DNA of 64,000 bases from Leucobacter insecticola (GTDB lineage: Bacteria; Actinomycetota; Actinomycetes; Actinomycetales; Microbacteriaceae), in the NCBI RefSeq assembly GCF_011382965.1, contig NZ_CP049934.1, positions 806,001-870,000 on the forward strand, written 5' to 3'. The first letter of the stretch is position 1. Each line of letters starts with the position of its first letter. Positions 54,904 through 64,000 of this stretch are shown piece after piece. A program made the position numbers and the translations under genes. The notes beneath the pieces are model-generated. The model worked only from the letters and a program-made list of their open reading frames with translations, made no database searches and was not told where the DNA came from.

Positions 54904-56154
54904 ATGGCATATTTTCCACGGGTGACTGACGCCCCCCTGCTTGAATATCTCGACGTGTTTGGCGGCGTCCTTCTGGAGGGGCCGCGCGGCTGCGGCAAGA
55001 CCTCGACGGGTGCACAGCACGCCAAGAGTGCGGTGCGCTTGGATCGTTCCGCGGCGATGGTCGAGCTCGCCGAGCTGAGTCCGCAGACGCTGCTCGCGGG
55101 CGAGACTCCGAGGCTTGTCGACGAGTGGCAGCTCGCGCCCTCTCTGTGGAACGCAATGCGGCATGAGATCGACGACCGACAGGCTCGCGGTCAGTTTATT
55201 CTGAGTGGATCCGCGACTCCGGACGATGACGAGATCAGGCATTCAGGGGCGGGTCGTTTTGGCCGTATCCGGATGCGTACCATGTCGCTGGCTGAGTCTC
55301 AGCGATCAAGTGGCGGCGTATCACTGAGAGAACTGAGACACGGCGTGAGTATCAGCGCCAGAAGCGAACTCAGCTATGCGGATCTCGCGGCGGAGGCGGT
55401 GCGGGGAGGCTGGCCAGCGCTGCTCCAGGCGAGCGAACGCCAGGCGCTCGTCTTCAACCGTTCGTATATGCAAGATCTGTTTGCGAGCGAGATTGCGCTC
55501 GCAATGGGAGGGCGCCGCGATCCCGTACGAATGCAGCGGCTCATCGAGTCGATCGCGCGCAACATCGCGAGCGAGGCGACGGTGGTGACGCTCGCGAAGG
55601 ATGTGTCGGCAGACGGCGGGTCGTTTGCGCCCGAGACGGCGCGGGAGTATCTGAATGCTCTCTCCCGCGTGTTCGTGCTCGAACCACTGCCCGCCTACAG
55701 TGTGGCCCTGCGCTCGCGATCCCGCTTGCGCACGAAACCAAAGTTGATGCTCAGCGAACCCGCGCTTGCGTGCGCCGCCCTGGGGGTCGATGCCACCAGG
55801 CTTGCGGGCGATCCCGAATTCTTCGGGCAGGTGTTTGAGGCGATGGTGGTTCGGGATCTACGTTCTCTCGCGTCGGTCGAACTGGGGCAGGTGTATCACT
55901 ATCGAGACAACACCGGTCTTGAGATCGATGCGATCCTGGAGTACCCGGGCCAGCAGTGGGCCGCCGTCGAGGTCAAGCTCGGCCAGAAAGCGGTGGCGGA
56001 GGCCGAGAAGCACCTATTGACGCTTCGTGACGAACGCATTGACACCGACAAGGTGGGGGACCCGAGATTCCTCGCGATCGTGACGGGCACCGAGTTCGCC
56101 TACACTCTTCCCTCTGGAGTGCACGTCGTGCCGCTCGGGTGCCTCGCTCCGTAG
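54904..56154 (+). CDS. AAA ATPase with DUF4143 domain
   Basis: A 416-aa protein. Walker A is LEGPRGCGKTSTGAQHA near residue 20; VDEWQLAPSLWNAMRHEID follows as Walker B/sensor region, and FILSGSATP is sensor 1. The C-terminal half is DUF4143, with DLFASEIALAMGGRRDP and a PD-(D/E)XK-like VEVKLGQKAVAEAEKHL. This family is common in mobile or defence-linked contexts but has no firm role. Lies alone between deoA and nnrD. Confidence 0.87.
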   Translation: MAYFPRVTDAPLLEYLDVFGGVLLEGPRGCGKTSTGAQHAKSAVRLDRSAAMVELAELSPQTLLAGETPRLVDEWQLAPSLWNAMRHEIDDRQARGQFILSGSATPDDDEIRHSGAGRFGRIRMRTMSLAESQRSSGGVSLRELRHGVSISARSELSYADLAAEAVRGGWPALLQASERQALVFNRSYMQDLFASEIALAMGGRRDPVRMQRLIESIARNIASEATVVTLAKDVSADGGSFAPETAREYLNALSRVFVLEPLPAYSVALRSRSRLRTKPKLMLSEPALACAALGVDATRLAGDPEFFGQVFEAMVVRDLRSLASVELGQVYHYRDNTGLEIDAILEYPGQQWAAVEVKLGQKAVAEAEKHLLTLRDERIDTDKVGDPRFLAIVTGTEFAYTLPSGVHVVPLGCLAP

Positions 56155-56161
56155 CTCTTCC

Positions 56162-57117
56162 TCAGGACTGGGTGACGCGCATCCAGGCCTGTGGGATCGC
56201 GGCGGCAACATCGGCGGCGGTGATCGGGTGGCCCGCCCCTGTGGCATCGGGATCCCCCGCAGCAATGCGCGCGGCGGTATCGTGCAACACGGCGGCGGTT
56301 GCGCCAAGCTCCGCAAGCCGCTCCTGATCCGCGCGTACCTCAAAAGAGTGTGCGGCGAGGAGTGAGCCGAGGATCCCCGCCAGTACGTCTCCGGTTCCTG
56401 CCGTCGCGAGCCACGGGGTAGCGGGGCCGGAGAGAATGCAGCGTCCGTTTGGGGTCGCCACGACGGTCGTTGAGCCCTTCAAGAGCACCGTTGCGCCGAG
56501 TCGCGCCGCGAGGTGCGCCGCTGCTTCGGCCTGGCCCTTCGCATCAGTGTGGTCGGCCGACGGACGCGCGGCGTGAGAGCGCCCGGACTGTGTGGCGTGA
56601 TCCTGGCCGGGCGGGGCGCCGAGGCCGCAGCCTCGCCATAACCGGGCAAACTCTCCGAGGTGCGGCGTCAGGATTGCGGGCGCGCGCACGCCCTTCACCT
56701 GCGCCCCCGCGAGTTCAAGCGCCCCGGCATCGATCACCACGGGCGCCTCGCCGCCAAGGATTTCAAGCAGCCGGGATCGCTCGGCTGCCGAGCGCTCGGC
56801 GGGGTCTGATCCTGAACCGATTACCCAAGCATCGCAGCCTCGTTTGTCTGCGTCACCAAAAACCGTCTCGGGGTGCGCCGCAAGGACGGCTGCGGCCGGA
56901 GCCGGGAGGCCAAACAGCGGTGCCTGATCCTCGTTCGGAGGCACGTATCGAACCATCCCGGCCCCTGCGCGCCAGGCCGCAGAGACACTGAGTACCGCGG
57001 CGCCGGGATACCGCGAAGATCCCGTGCGGATCGCGACCACCCCGCGGTGATACTTGTCATCGGTGGGCCCGGACTGCGTAGTCCTGCGACGGCGTGTGCG
57101 GGGTCCCAATGCTCCAT
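56162..57117 (-). CDS. nnrD: ADP-dependent NAD(P)H-hydrate dehydratase (apparent frameshift)
   Basis: About 318 aa with one base restored. It repairs hydrated NAD(P)H. DDKYHRGVVAIRTGSSRYPGAAVLSVSAAWRAGAGMVRYV, VIDAGALELAG, TPHLGEFARLW, VLLKGSTTVVATPNG and TGDVLAGILGSLLA are family motifs; the last holds the catalytic Asp. The ATG at 57117 lies within the TAATG shared with the upstream gene stop, giving MEHWDPAHAVAGLRSPGP, which joins to TDDKYHRG if one C is added to CCC at 57065-57067. A TTG at 57109 is the alternative start if the frame is right as given. Confidence 0.85.
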
Positions 57118-58906
57118 TATTTGCTCCCGGGTTCAGTCGTTGCGTGATCCACGAACTCGCGCACTGCGGCTTCGATCAGCCCCAGCCGCGCCTCTGCCGC
57201 CGCCCGCCGTTCGGGCGCGGAACCCTCGTCGCTGAAGGTGTCGATGTAAATCTTCAGTTTCGGTTCAGTGCCGCTCGGGCGGATCATGATCCGGGATCCG
57301 CACACCAGGTCATAGCGCAGCACATTCGCGGGTACCTCGGCGGCCCCGGGAGTGAGGAGATCCTGTGCGCGTTCAACCGCCGTGCCGGCGAACTGGGTCG
57401 GCGGACGCCTTCTGACCTCATCACTCAAAGCCGTGGCCGCGGACATCGATGAGAGACGCAGCGTCACTTGCGTACTCGCAAAATGGCCGAAGCGCTCGCT
57501 CGCCTCATCGAGCAGGTCCCAGAGGGTTCGGTCTTCCGAGGCGCATTCACGCGCCATTGCGATCGCGTCGGCGGCGGCAGAAATGCCGTCCTTATCGCGC
57601 ACCGTCTCGGGGTGTGTGAGGTAGCCGAGGGCCTCCTCGAAGCCGAAGATCAGATTTGGCACACGCGATACCCACTTGAAACCGGAGAGGGTTTCGGCGT
57701 AGTCCAGCCCGTAGTCGCGCGCCACCGCGCCGAGCGCGGGAGACGACACAATCGTGCACGCCAGTGATCCCTGCGGTGTGCGACCAGCAGCGAGCGCGCG
57801 CACCCGCTCCCGTTCCGCTGCGCGCCAGCCGAGCAGAAGGCCGATCTCGTTGCCGCTGAGCCTGCGGTACTTCTCGGGCGCATCGGGGTGGGGGAGTGCG
57901 ATCGCGAGCCGATCCGCATCGGGATCATGGGCGACAACGAGGTCGGCGTCGATCTCGCGCGCGGCCGCGTAGGCGAGGTCCAGCGCCCCCGGTTCTTCAG
58001 GGTTCGGGAACGACAGCGTTGGGAATGCGCCGTCGGGCCGATCCTGCTCCTGCACTGCCACCACCGCAGGCAGCCCAGTGGCTGAGAAGACGCGGCGCGC
58101 GAGATCCGCGCCGACGCCGTGCATCGCGGTGTAGACGACCCGGAGGGGCGTATCTGCTCCGAGAGCTTTGCCGGGGGCCGCGGGATCCTCGGGAAACCCG
58201 GAGAGCAGCGCCGCGGAAGTCTCCGCGACGTACGCGCCCCACAGCTCAGTTCCTGCCACTGTGTAGTGCGATGAACGCGGCAACTCCGCGAGGGGTGTCT
58301 CCGCGATGCGGTCGATGTGTGCGGCAATTTCGCTGTCGCTCGGAGGAATGATCTGCGATCCGCCATCCGTATCACCCAGGTACACCTTGTAGCCGTTGTC
58401 TTGCGGGGGGTTGTGGCTGGCGGTGATCATGACGCCCGCGGAGACGCCCAGGTGACGCACGGCAAAGGCCGTCAACGGGGTGGGGCGTGTTCAGGCAGTA
58501 ACGTGACAAGGATCCCGGCACCCGCCATGATTTCTGCGGCGTCGCGCGCAAAGACCTCGGAATTGACCCGACCGTCGTAGCCGATCACGATCGAGGGCGG
58601 TGAGGCAGTCTGTCCGCGTGCTGCACGGTCGTGCAGATAGGCCGCGAAGCCCGCGCTCGTCTGCGATACGACGGCCCGGTTCATGCGGGCGGGGCCAGCG
58701 CCGATGGGGCCGCGCAAGCCCGCGGTGCCGAAGCAGAGGCGGCTGCCGAAGGCCGAGTGCAGTTCCGCGATCGCATCGGCGTTACCGCTTCTGACGAGCG
58801 CCAGGAGATTCTGGGTCTGTGCGCGGGTGGCTGGATCGATGTCGTGTTCGCTCCAGCGGAGCGCAGTGGTGATGAGACGATCGGTCTCGTGACCGGGCTG
58901 TGCCAT
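57117..58906 (-). CDS. Phosphoglucomutase/phosphomannomutase (apparent frameshift)
   Basis: About 596 aa after restoring one base. GTAGLRGPIGAGPARMN opens domain 1. The active-site Ser is in GVMITASHNPPQDNGYKVY, the Mg-binding loop is DPDADRLAIALPHPD, the sugar loop is near GFEEALGYLTHPE, and RPSGTEPKLKIYID binds phosphate. The frame breaks at plus 58477-58480 (GGGG); one added base gives LLPEHAPPPLTAFAVRHLG. It interconverts hexose-1- and 6-phosphates and may feed manC. ATG at 58906 is chosen; upstream residues do not belong. Confidence 0.88.
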
Positions 58907-58989
58907 CGTGGTGAACCTCTTCCCTGCCCGGTGCAATTCCGGATCAGTTTTAAGCTACCATTTGGAACAGGATGGGGCATTTTTGACGT

Positions 58990-60032
58990 CTAGATGATTG
59001 ATTCCAAGGTGTGTCAACGCACGCAAGCCTGATCGAGAGTGCCCAGAATCGGAGTTGTAAACCCAAACTTTCGATCCCTTTGGAGGCCGTCAGTGGACGC
59101 CGATCTGGACACCCTCGCTACAGCACTTTACGTCACTACCGGCGATTTCCTGATCTGTATTAACGGAACCCCCATCTCACTCCCTGGCGGCCTCGCGTGG
59201 GCATCATCCCAGGTATCAGCGACGCAGAGCTTGTCACGCTCGCCGTCATCCAAGCCTTGCTCGGCTACCACAACGAACGACGATGGGTGCGCTACGCCAG
59301 GCGGCACCTGCGACACCTCTTTCCGACAATGCCTGGACAATCGGGCTAAAACAAACGTCTCCGAAAGCTTGGCGGCACCATGCAAGCGGTCCTCACCTAC
59401 CTCGCCACAGACACGGGTTTGTGGTCCGACGACGTCTGGCTCGTGGACTCCACACCTGTGGAGTGCGGACGTTCCAGGGAGACCACGAAACGTTCAGACC
59501 TTGCCGGGTTTGCTGAGTACGGGTACTGCGCGTCGCACTCACGCTACTTTTGGGGACTCCGACTGCACCTGCTCGCCACGCTCGACGGGCTTCCTGTTGG
59601 GTTTGCGCTCACAGGGGCGAAAACAGATGAGCGTGAAGCTTTGCAACAGATCCTCGAGTCCATGCCGGCACCGACCAGCACGGCACAGACCATCATGGCG
59701 GACAAAGGCTACGCCGGAATGGCGTTCGAAGCGTCACTCACCCAGAAAGGCGTCACGCTGCTCCGACCCGCGAAAAAGAACGAGCCTCCACGTGAGGGAG
59801 CACAGTTTTTGAAACCCCGTCAGGCAACGGATCGAGTCAGTGTTTGACACGCTCAAAGGCCAACTCGGCCTCGAACAACACGGAGGACGTACCTCGCAAG
59901 GAGTCATCGTGCGAGTTCTGCAACGACTCCTCGCTCTCACCGCTGTGATCTGGCACAATCATGCCACGGGACAGCCGGTACTCAGGTCACTGACCGCCTA
60001 CGACCACTGAACCCTTGGAATCAATCATCTAG
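58990..60032. mobile_element. IS982-like insertion sequence with CTAG target duplication
   Basis: ATGATTGATTCCAAGG (58994-59009) and its exact complement (60013-60028) are 16-bp terminal inverted repeats, each flanked by CTAG (58990-58993 and 60029-60032), a likely target duplication. The element is about 1,035 bp and holds one broken transposase gene. It sits 84 bases upstream of the phosphohexomutase start. Confidence 0.8.
59093..60010 (+). pseudogene. Broken transposase of the IS (IS982/IS5-like DDE)
   Basis: Pieces of one protein lie in several frames: VDADLDTLATALYVTTGDF, then SDAELVTLAVIQALLGY and ARRHLRHLFP, then MQAVLTYLATDT, DDVWLVDSTPVECGRSRET and LAGFAEYGYCASHSRYFWGLRLHLL, then QRIESVFDTLKGQLGLEQHGGRT. 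There is an in-frame TAA where NKRLRKL should follow GQSGY, and at least two frame changes. It is a dead DDE transposase; the nonsense codon cannot be blamed on run-length errors. Confidence 0.82.
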
Positions 60033-60151
60033 TGGTGTGTCTCAGAAATGGGTGTCCAGTGAGAACGTGTGATCGCAAAACCGACGAGGGCAACGCGGTG
60101 AGCGCCGATAACGGGCGCACCGAAACGGGTGCTCATTTCTGAACCACACCG
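60033..60151. mobile_element. Miniature inverted-repeat element (MITE), 119 bp
   Basis: TGGTGTGTCTCAGAAATG (60033-60050) and CATTTCTGAACCACACCG (60134-60151) pair as terminal inverted repeats with three mismatches, flanked by CTAG on both sides (60029-60032, shared with the neighbouring IS, and 60152-60155). It encodes nothing. It needs a transposase from elsewhere. Confidence 0.65.
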
Positions 60152-60155
60152 CTAG

Positions 60156-60551
60156 TCTCGCCAATTGGGAGAGCGGGACGAGAGAGCTGTGGAGGAACCT
60201 ACATTTCGCTGGAACCACCGATGGGCACTCCCGCGACCGCGTGTGGGAGACGAAGCTCGAGGAGGATGCCTCGATTCGACGAAATTGCTTTTGTGTAACC
60301 CGCGTGTGACAGAGACGCTCGGCGGCCTCGTGACGGAGGTGCGTTGCGCGCGAGTCCAGGCCACCTGCTGAGTGAAGCAGGGGTCGGACTATTCAGGGAT
60401 CGGAAACGCGGGTACCTAAGTGAACAACACGGCTTGGGCAACTAATAGACCGGCCGTTGAATGCTTCAGCGGGCGATCTACGCTCATAATATTGGAAGCG
60501 TTTGGGATTCATCCTGTCTCAAAGGGGGAAGGAAATGTGGAAGGCTTCTTT
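60156..60551. other. Intergenic stretch of about 400 bp after the MITE
   Basis: No convincing gene is seen on either strand; the few short open frames have no ribosome site or recognisable product. It may be a remnant of mobile DNA. Confidence 0.4.
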
Positions 60552-61592
60552 ATGCTGCCATGCACGGATGGTCTTGTCGCGGGCCGCGAATATCCTCGGA
60601 ATTTACCGGAGCTGAGGGCCTGGTTTCACACCGAAGCTGCATGTCTTGACTACCTTGACTGGCTCCGCTGGCCCGATGGGTTCCGGTGTCCTCGATGCGG
60701 CTCTGCCGACGCATCCCGTGAAGAGCATAGGTATCGCTGTCGGCGATGTAGAGCTCGGGTTTCGGTGACCGCCGGTACTCTGTTTGATAAGACCCGCACG
60801 TCCTTGGTCACCTGGTTCGAGGCGGTGTGGCTGATGGCGACGAACCCGCGGGCCGTCACCGCGAGCCAACTGCGGCGCGAACTTCCTATCTCCTCTTATC
60901 AGACCGCGTGGACGATGCTCGGAAAGCTGCGGCGAGTCGTCTCCACCTCATCAAACGTACCGTTGTCTGGCCGAATCGAGGTCGGCGCTGTGCCCCTCAG
61001 ATCTGTGGTTCCAAGCTTTGATTCGGCGAGCGTGGATTCGGGTCTAATGCTCGCGGGTGCAATTGAGCTGACCGAGGCTGGCAAGGCGCGCGCCCGGCTG
61101 CAGGTGCTGCGGCACGGGTCCGCGGCGGAGATGGCCGACTTTGTACGGATGATCTCCGTTCCCGGTTGCGAGATCGTGACAGTGGGATCCGCCTTGTTTC
61201 CAGAGGAGTTTGAAGGCCATTCCCGTGAACACCTCGAATTTGACCCCGCGTCGCGGAAGCCGCGGCACCTCGTTTCATCGGTGTATCGATTGTTCCCGAT
61301 TGTCCGTCAGCACTTTTCCACCATATACAACGCCGATGTTGACATAGAGCAAATTCAAGAAAAGTTCGATGATTTTTCATTTCGTTTTAACATCAGAAAC
61401 GTACAAAATCGCGGCCTTGTGTTTATGGTTTTGCTGCAGAAAGCCATTGCAGTGCCCCCAGTGACATACCGTGACCTTGTTCGGGATCGTGTGTCGACGA
61501 AGCGCGAAACAAGGGTGGCTTCAGCGGAGTTTGATGAGCCGATTTGCGACCTCACCGAGGCGCAAACGTTTCCCTGGCGCAGGGAGGCTTGA
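60552..61592 (+). CDS. IS1595-like transposase homologue lacking the DDE residues
   Basis: 346 aa from ATG at 60552; an upstream frame from 60420 is open but not family sequence. The N-terminus is typical: YPRNLPELRAWFHTEAACLDYLDWLRWPDGFRCPRCG, a zinc ribbon with a second CRRC pair, then RVSVTAGTLFDKTRTSLVTWFEAVWLM and SYQTAWTMLGKLRRVV. In the catalytic domain the expected SGxVEVDE is SGRIEVGAV, the TDGW region is IVTVGSALF, and the HRVF-like segment is SSVYRLF, so the active-site Asp residues appear lost while the fold (FDDFSFRFNIRN) persists. The gene is intact with no stop or frameshift. It may be a repurposed DNA-binding protein or just a decaying transposase. Confidence 0.7.
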   Translation: MLPCTDGLVAGREYPRNLPELRAWFHTEAACLDYLDWLRWPDGFRCPRCGSADASREEHRYRCRRCRARVSVTAGTLFDKTRTSLVTWFEAVWLMATNPRAVTASQLRRELPISSYQTAWTMLGKLRRVVSTSSNVPLSGRIEVGAVPLRSVVPSFDSASVDSGLMLAGAIELTEAGKARARLQVLRHGSAAEMADFVRMISVPGCEIVTVGSALFPEEFEGHSREHLEFDPASRKPRHLVSSVYRLFPIVRQHFSTIYNADVDIEQIQEKFDDFSFRFNIRNVQNRGLVFMVLLQKAIAVPPVTYRDLVRDRVSTKRETRVASAEFDEPICDLTEAQTFPWRREA

Positions 61593-62380
61593 GGTCTCCT
61601 CGTTGTATGTTGGCGCACTGTGGGTCCTTGAGGTCACTATAGGCCCCGATGGAATGTGAGGAGAGCCCCCCGTGTGCGCCAGCGACGAGGCCATGGCCGC
61701 TGCGTGTTCCCCCCTTGGGGCCGTCCTTCTGACCGTCATCGACCCCAAGCCGGGGTCGATGGGCTGATTCCATCCGATCATGGTTTCCAGCGTGCAACGG
61801 GCCACATTGTGTCGGCGTATTGGGCGTGTTTGCCCACGTGAATGATGTGAGCAAGAGGTGTTTGGCTGAAGCAAATTCACTTCTTCCACAGAAAGGGCGC
61901 ACCTCATTGTGCTCTTCATACAAATCTTGGGTATCTAAATGATATGTTCTTTCGGTCAGCTAGTTGGATAGTTCGGAAAATATTTGAAATTTACTTAGGG
62001 TCTATTGATTCCCAGTGAAAATTCAGGCATGTACTGGGAAGTCGGCGTGCTGCGGGTGCTCCGACTTGAGTCGAACCGTAAAATCTGGCGCCGTCGAATT
62101 GTTATGTTAAAGGTAGCTCGTCCAAGTTGCTATTTCCCACAAAGGTTCTTCTGCTGAATCTCTGTGGAAGTCGCTTGGACGCGTGGTGCTTGCGCGTGAA
62201 CTCGCGTTGAGCTTTCTGACATGTATCCGAGGGAGATGCTGTGGTCCTTGCGTTTCCGCGCCCGACATCGTTTTCTGTCGAGTCCGTCAAGAGCGATCTA
62301 TGGCCTTCCCCAGGAACGACAGGTTGATCGTGATGAGCACACCGAAGGCAATGCCGGAAACGGCAGGGAGAAGGGCAAGA
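61593..62380. other. Long non-coding stretch before the RCC1 gene
   Basis: About 790 bp without a credible gene. CATCGACCCC (61737-61746) and GGGGTCGATG (61752-61761) form a perfect 10-bp hairpin about 150 bp after the transposase-like gene, possibly a terminator. 61920-62020 is AT-rich relative to its surroundings. The rest likely holds the promoter of the RCC1 gene, which I cannot place. Confidence 0.45.
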
Positions 62381-64000
62381 ATGTTGACACGGGGGAGGAC
62401 TGGGGTCAGGCGAACACTGTTCGCCGTCGTGGCGACGGTCGGTTTGGTCGCGACGGCGCTGACGCTGCCGCTTGGCGTTTCGAGCGAGGCACAGGCAGTG
62501 CCGGGGGATCTCGAGGAGTGGTCAGGCACGGTGCTCGGCGGCACCGAGATTGAGCTGCCGGAGCGAACTGACAAGCTTGAGTTCAAAGAGATCTACGGCG
62601 CGCCCAATGCCGGATACGGCATGGACACCGACAACAAGATCTGGGGCTGGGGTCTGAACGGCTACGGCAACCTCGGCAACAACGAGTACATCGGCTACTT
62701 CAGGTTCGCCCCGCACCCTGTTCCCATGAAAGACATCAATGGCGATCAGATGGTCGCGAAGACGATGTCCTTCGGCGACAATTCTGCACTTGTGCTTGAC
62801 CGAGACAACAAAGCTTGGACGTATGGCCGCAACGCCTTTGGCGAGCTAGGCAACCCCAATTTTCCGATGGGAGGAAACTCCTCAACCTACATTCCCCAGC
62901 CCGTCCTCAACGAGGGCGGTGAGCAGATGGTCTTCGAAACAGTCAGCTCGGGTACCGCCTTTCATTTTGGGCTTGAGGCCGATGGCAGCGCGTGGGCTTG
63001 GGGTCGCAACTGGTTCGGCCAGCTCGGCACGGCGACGCCGCTGTATCAAGACTCACAGTTCGCGGCACCGGTGATTGACTCGACCGGTCAACAGATGAAG
63101 TTCAAGCAGATTGCAGGGGGGTCTGACTTCGCGATCGGGATTGACTTCGACGGCAATGCCTACGGCTGGGGTTCAGGCGATGGCTGCGCAAGTGGGTTCT
63201 GCGGCTTAGAGGTGCCCCGTCCAAGGCCGTTGCTTGATGCGAGTGGTCAACAGCGCAAATACGCAGCGGTCCACGCAGGCTATGGTGTCGCCTACGGTGT
63301 AGAAGCAGATGGCTCTGTGTGGTCTTGGGGCCAGCAGCTTAACCAGGCCCTGGGTAACCCGGCAACTCCAGAGTGGTCAGCGACTGGCGTGCCGCAAAAG
63401 GTGCTCGCCGCAGATGGCACCCAGTTCCGCGTCAAGTCGATGGATGTCGGCACGACAACCGTGTTTGCGCTGGACGAGGATCACCACGTCTGGGGTTGGG
63501 GAGGCAACCAGAGCGGTCAGCTTGGGCAGGATCCGGCAGTGTTGGGCACCGCAAGTGCGGTTCCGGTCCAGATTTTCGCCGCGCCGGGCGTGCCGATCGT
63601 CGCAGACCAGGTGCAGGCCGGCAACAACCACGGCATCTATCTCGGGGAATTTGACGAAGTTTCGAAGACGAACGTGTTCTCCTGGGGAGAGTCTGAACTT
63701 GGCCAGCTCGGCAACCCCGGTCTCGACGTGGTCTACGGCTCCGGGTCCTTCGAATTGACGCCAGTGCCGGTGCAACTCGCTCAGCCGAGTCTCAACAGCA
63801 TCGTGTATTTCGGCGACGATGACAGCTATGCGGTTACGGGGACGGTTTCGGGTGGTGTGCTGACGGTCAAATCGCCCGAACACTTCGCCTCTCGTGTGCC
63901 GGTATACGTTGCCTGGTACGGTTCCCAGCCGCCAACCACGCGCGAACTCGTGGGCTACTTCACCTTCATGCTTGATCCCGCGCTCACGGTGTCTCCTGAG
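62381..64000 (+). CDS. Secreted RCC1-repeat protein (partial, runs off the window)
   Basis: Open from ATG at 62381 (AGGGAGAAGGGC before it) to the end of the window, at least 540 aa; in-frame ATGs at 62333 and 62351 are alternative starts. An Arg-rich n-region and hydrophobic core (FAVVATVGLVATALTLPLG) ending SSEAQA form a signal peptide. At least six RCC1-type blades follow, each with a WGWG/WGRN-type core and a GQLGN-type turn (IWGWGLNGYGNLGN, AWTYGRNAFGELGN, AWAWGRNWFGQLGT, VWGWGGNQSGQLGQ, FSWGESELGQLGN). It is an exported beta-propeller, probably surface-attached; its ligand is unknown. Confidence 0.85.
   Translation, partial: MLTRGRTGVRRTLFAVVATVGLVATALTLPLGVSSEAQAVPGDLEEWSGTVLGGTEIELPERTDKLEFKEIYGAPNAGYGMDTDNKIWGWGLNGYGNLGNNEYIGYFRFAPHPVPMKDINGDQMVAKTMSFGDNSALVLDRDNKAWTYGRNAFGELGNPNFPMGGNSSTYIPQPVLNEGGEQMVFETVSSGTAFHFGLEADGSAWAWGRNWFGQLGTATPLYQDSQFAAPVIDSTGQQMKFKQIAGGSDFAIGIDFDGNAYGWGSGDGCASGFCGLEVPRPRPLLDASGQQRKYAAVHAGYGVAYGVEADGSVWSWGQQLNQALGNPATPEWSATGVPQKVLAADGTQFRVKSMDVGTTTVFALDEDHHVWGWGGNQSGQLGQDPAVLGTASAVPVQIFAAPGVPIVADQVQAGNNHGIYLGEFDEVSKTNVFSWGESELGQLGNPGLDVVYGSGSFELTPVPVQLAQPSLNSIVYFGDDDSYAVTGTVSGGVLTVKSPEHFASRVPVYVAWYGSQPPTTRELVGYFTFMLDPALTVSPE

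Noticed and set aside
61521..61923. Minus-strand frames downstream of the IS1595-like gene
   Set aside because: No domain, no ribosome site and unlike codon use; treated as non-coding.
1..64000. tRNA or rRNA genes
   Set aside because: I saw no cloverleaf with a GGTTCGAATCC-type arm and no rRNA-like segment. A dedicated tRNA scan was not possible here.

Overview
The window is high-GC, densely coded DNA from an actinomycete, most likely a Microbacteriaceae member and plausibly Leucobacter-like. This is inference from gene content: a menaquinone cluster with DUF4229 and PLDc_N neighbours, succinate dehydrogenase laid out C-D-A-B, SipW-dependent surface proteins, and an actinobacterial type I-E CRISPR repeat.

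Layout. 1-17.1 kb is chromosomal backbone: the end of a membrane protein that looks like MenA, a possible heterodimeric ABC exporter preceded by a 21-codon leader ORF, a PadR/MFS efflux pair, a monomeric sarcosine oxidase-like flavoenzyme, DUF4229, PLDc_N, menD, an MHS-family transporter, a two-component system with a TAXI solute-binding lipoprotein, and isochorismate synthase. 17.2-35.0 kb is a defence island. It holds a 110-repeat type I-E CRISPR array (109 spacers) read on the minus strand from a leader at 23.84 kb, a complete minus-strand operon cas3-cas8e-cse2-cas7e-cas5e-cas6e-cas1-cas2, and divergently from cas3 a two-gene unit: an alkyltransferase-like (ATL) DNA-binding protein overlapped by a GIY-YIG protein. 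That unit is the best candidate here for an undescribed system. 35.0-36.0 kb holds broken genes (FAD monooxygenase tail, DUF1016/YhcG fragment).

36.1-40.6 kb has small membrane proteins, a BrnT-like/RHH toxin-antitoxin pair, a P-type ATPase and a VapBC-type pair with a clear palindromic operator. 40.6-46.5 kb is backbone: manC, sdhCDAB, BrkB. 46.5-53.4 kb is a surface-fibre-type locus: SipW signal peptidase, an LxxTG-anchored protein, a ricin-like secreted protein, two SipW-type secreted proteins and a large LuxR regulator. 53.5-58.9 kb carries deoA, a DUF4143 ATPase, nnrD and a phosphohexomutase. The right end is mobile: a decayed IS with CTAG target duplications, an abutting MITE, an IS1595-like transposase that has lost its catalytic residues, and the start of a secreted RCC1-repeat protein.

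Quality caveat: at least seven apparent frameshifts (ABC subunit 2, TAXI twice, P-type ATPase, LuxR, nnrD, phosphohexomutase) are each repaired by adding one base to a short G/C run, and one CRISPR repeat is also short by one C. These are more likely sequencing or assembly errors than pseudogenes.
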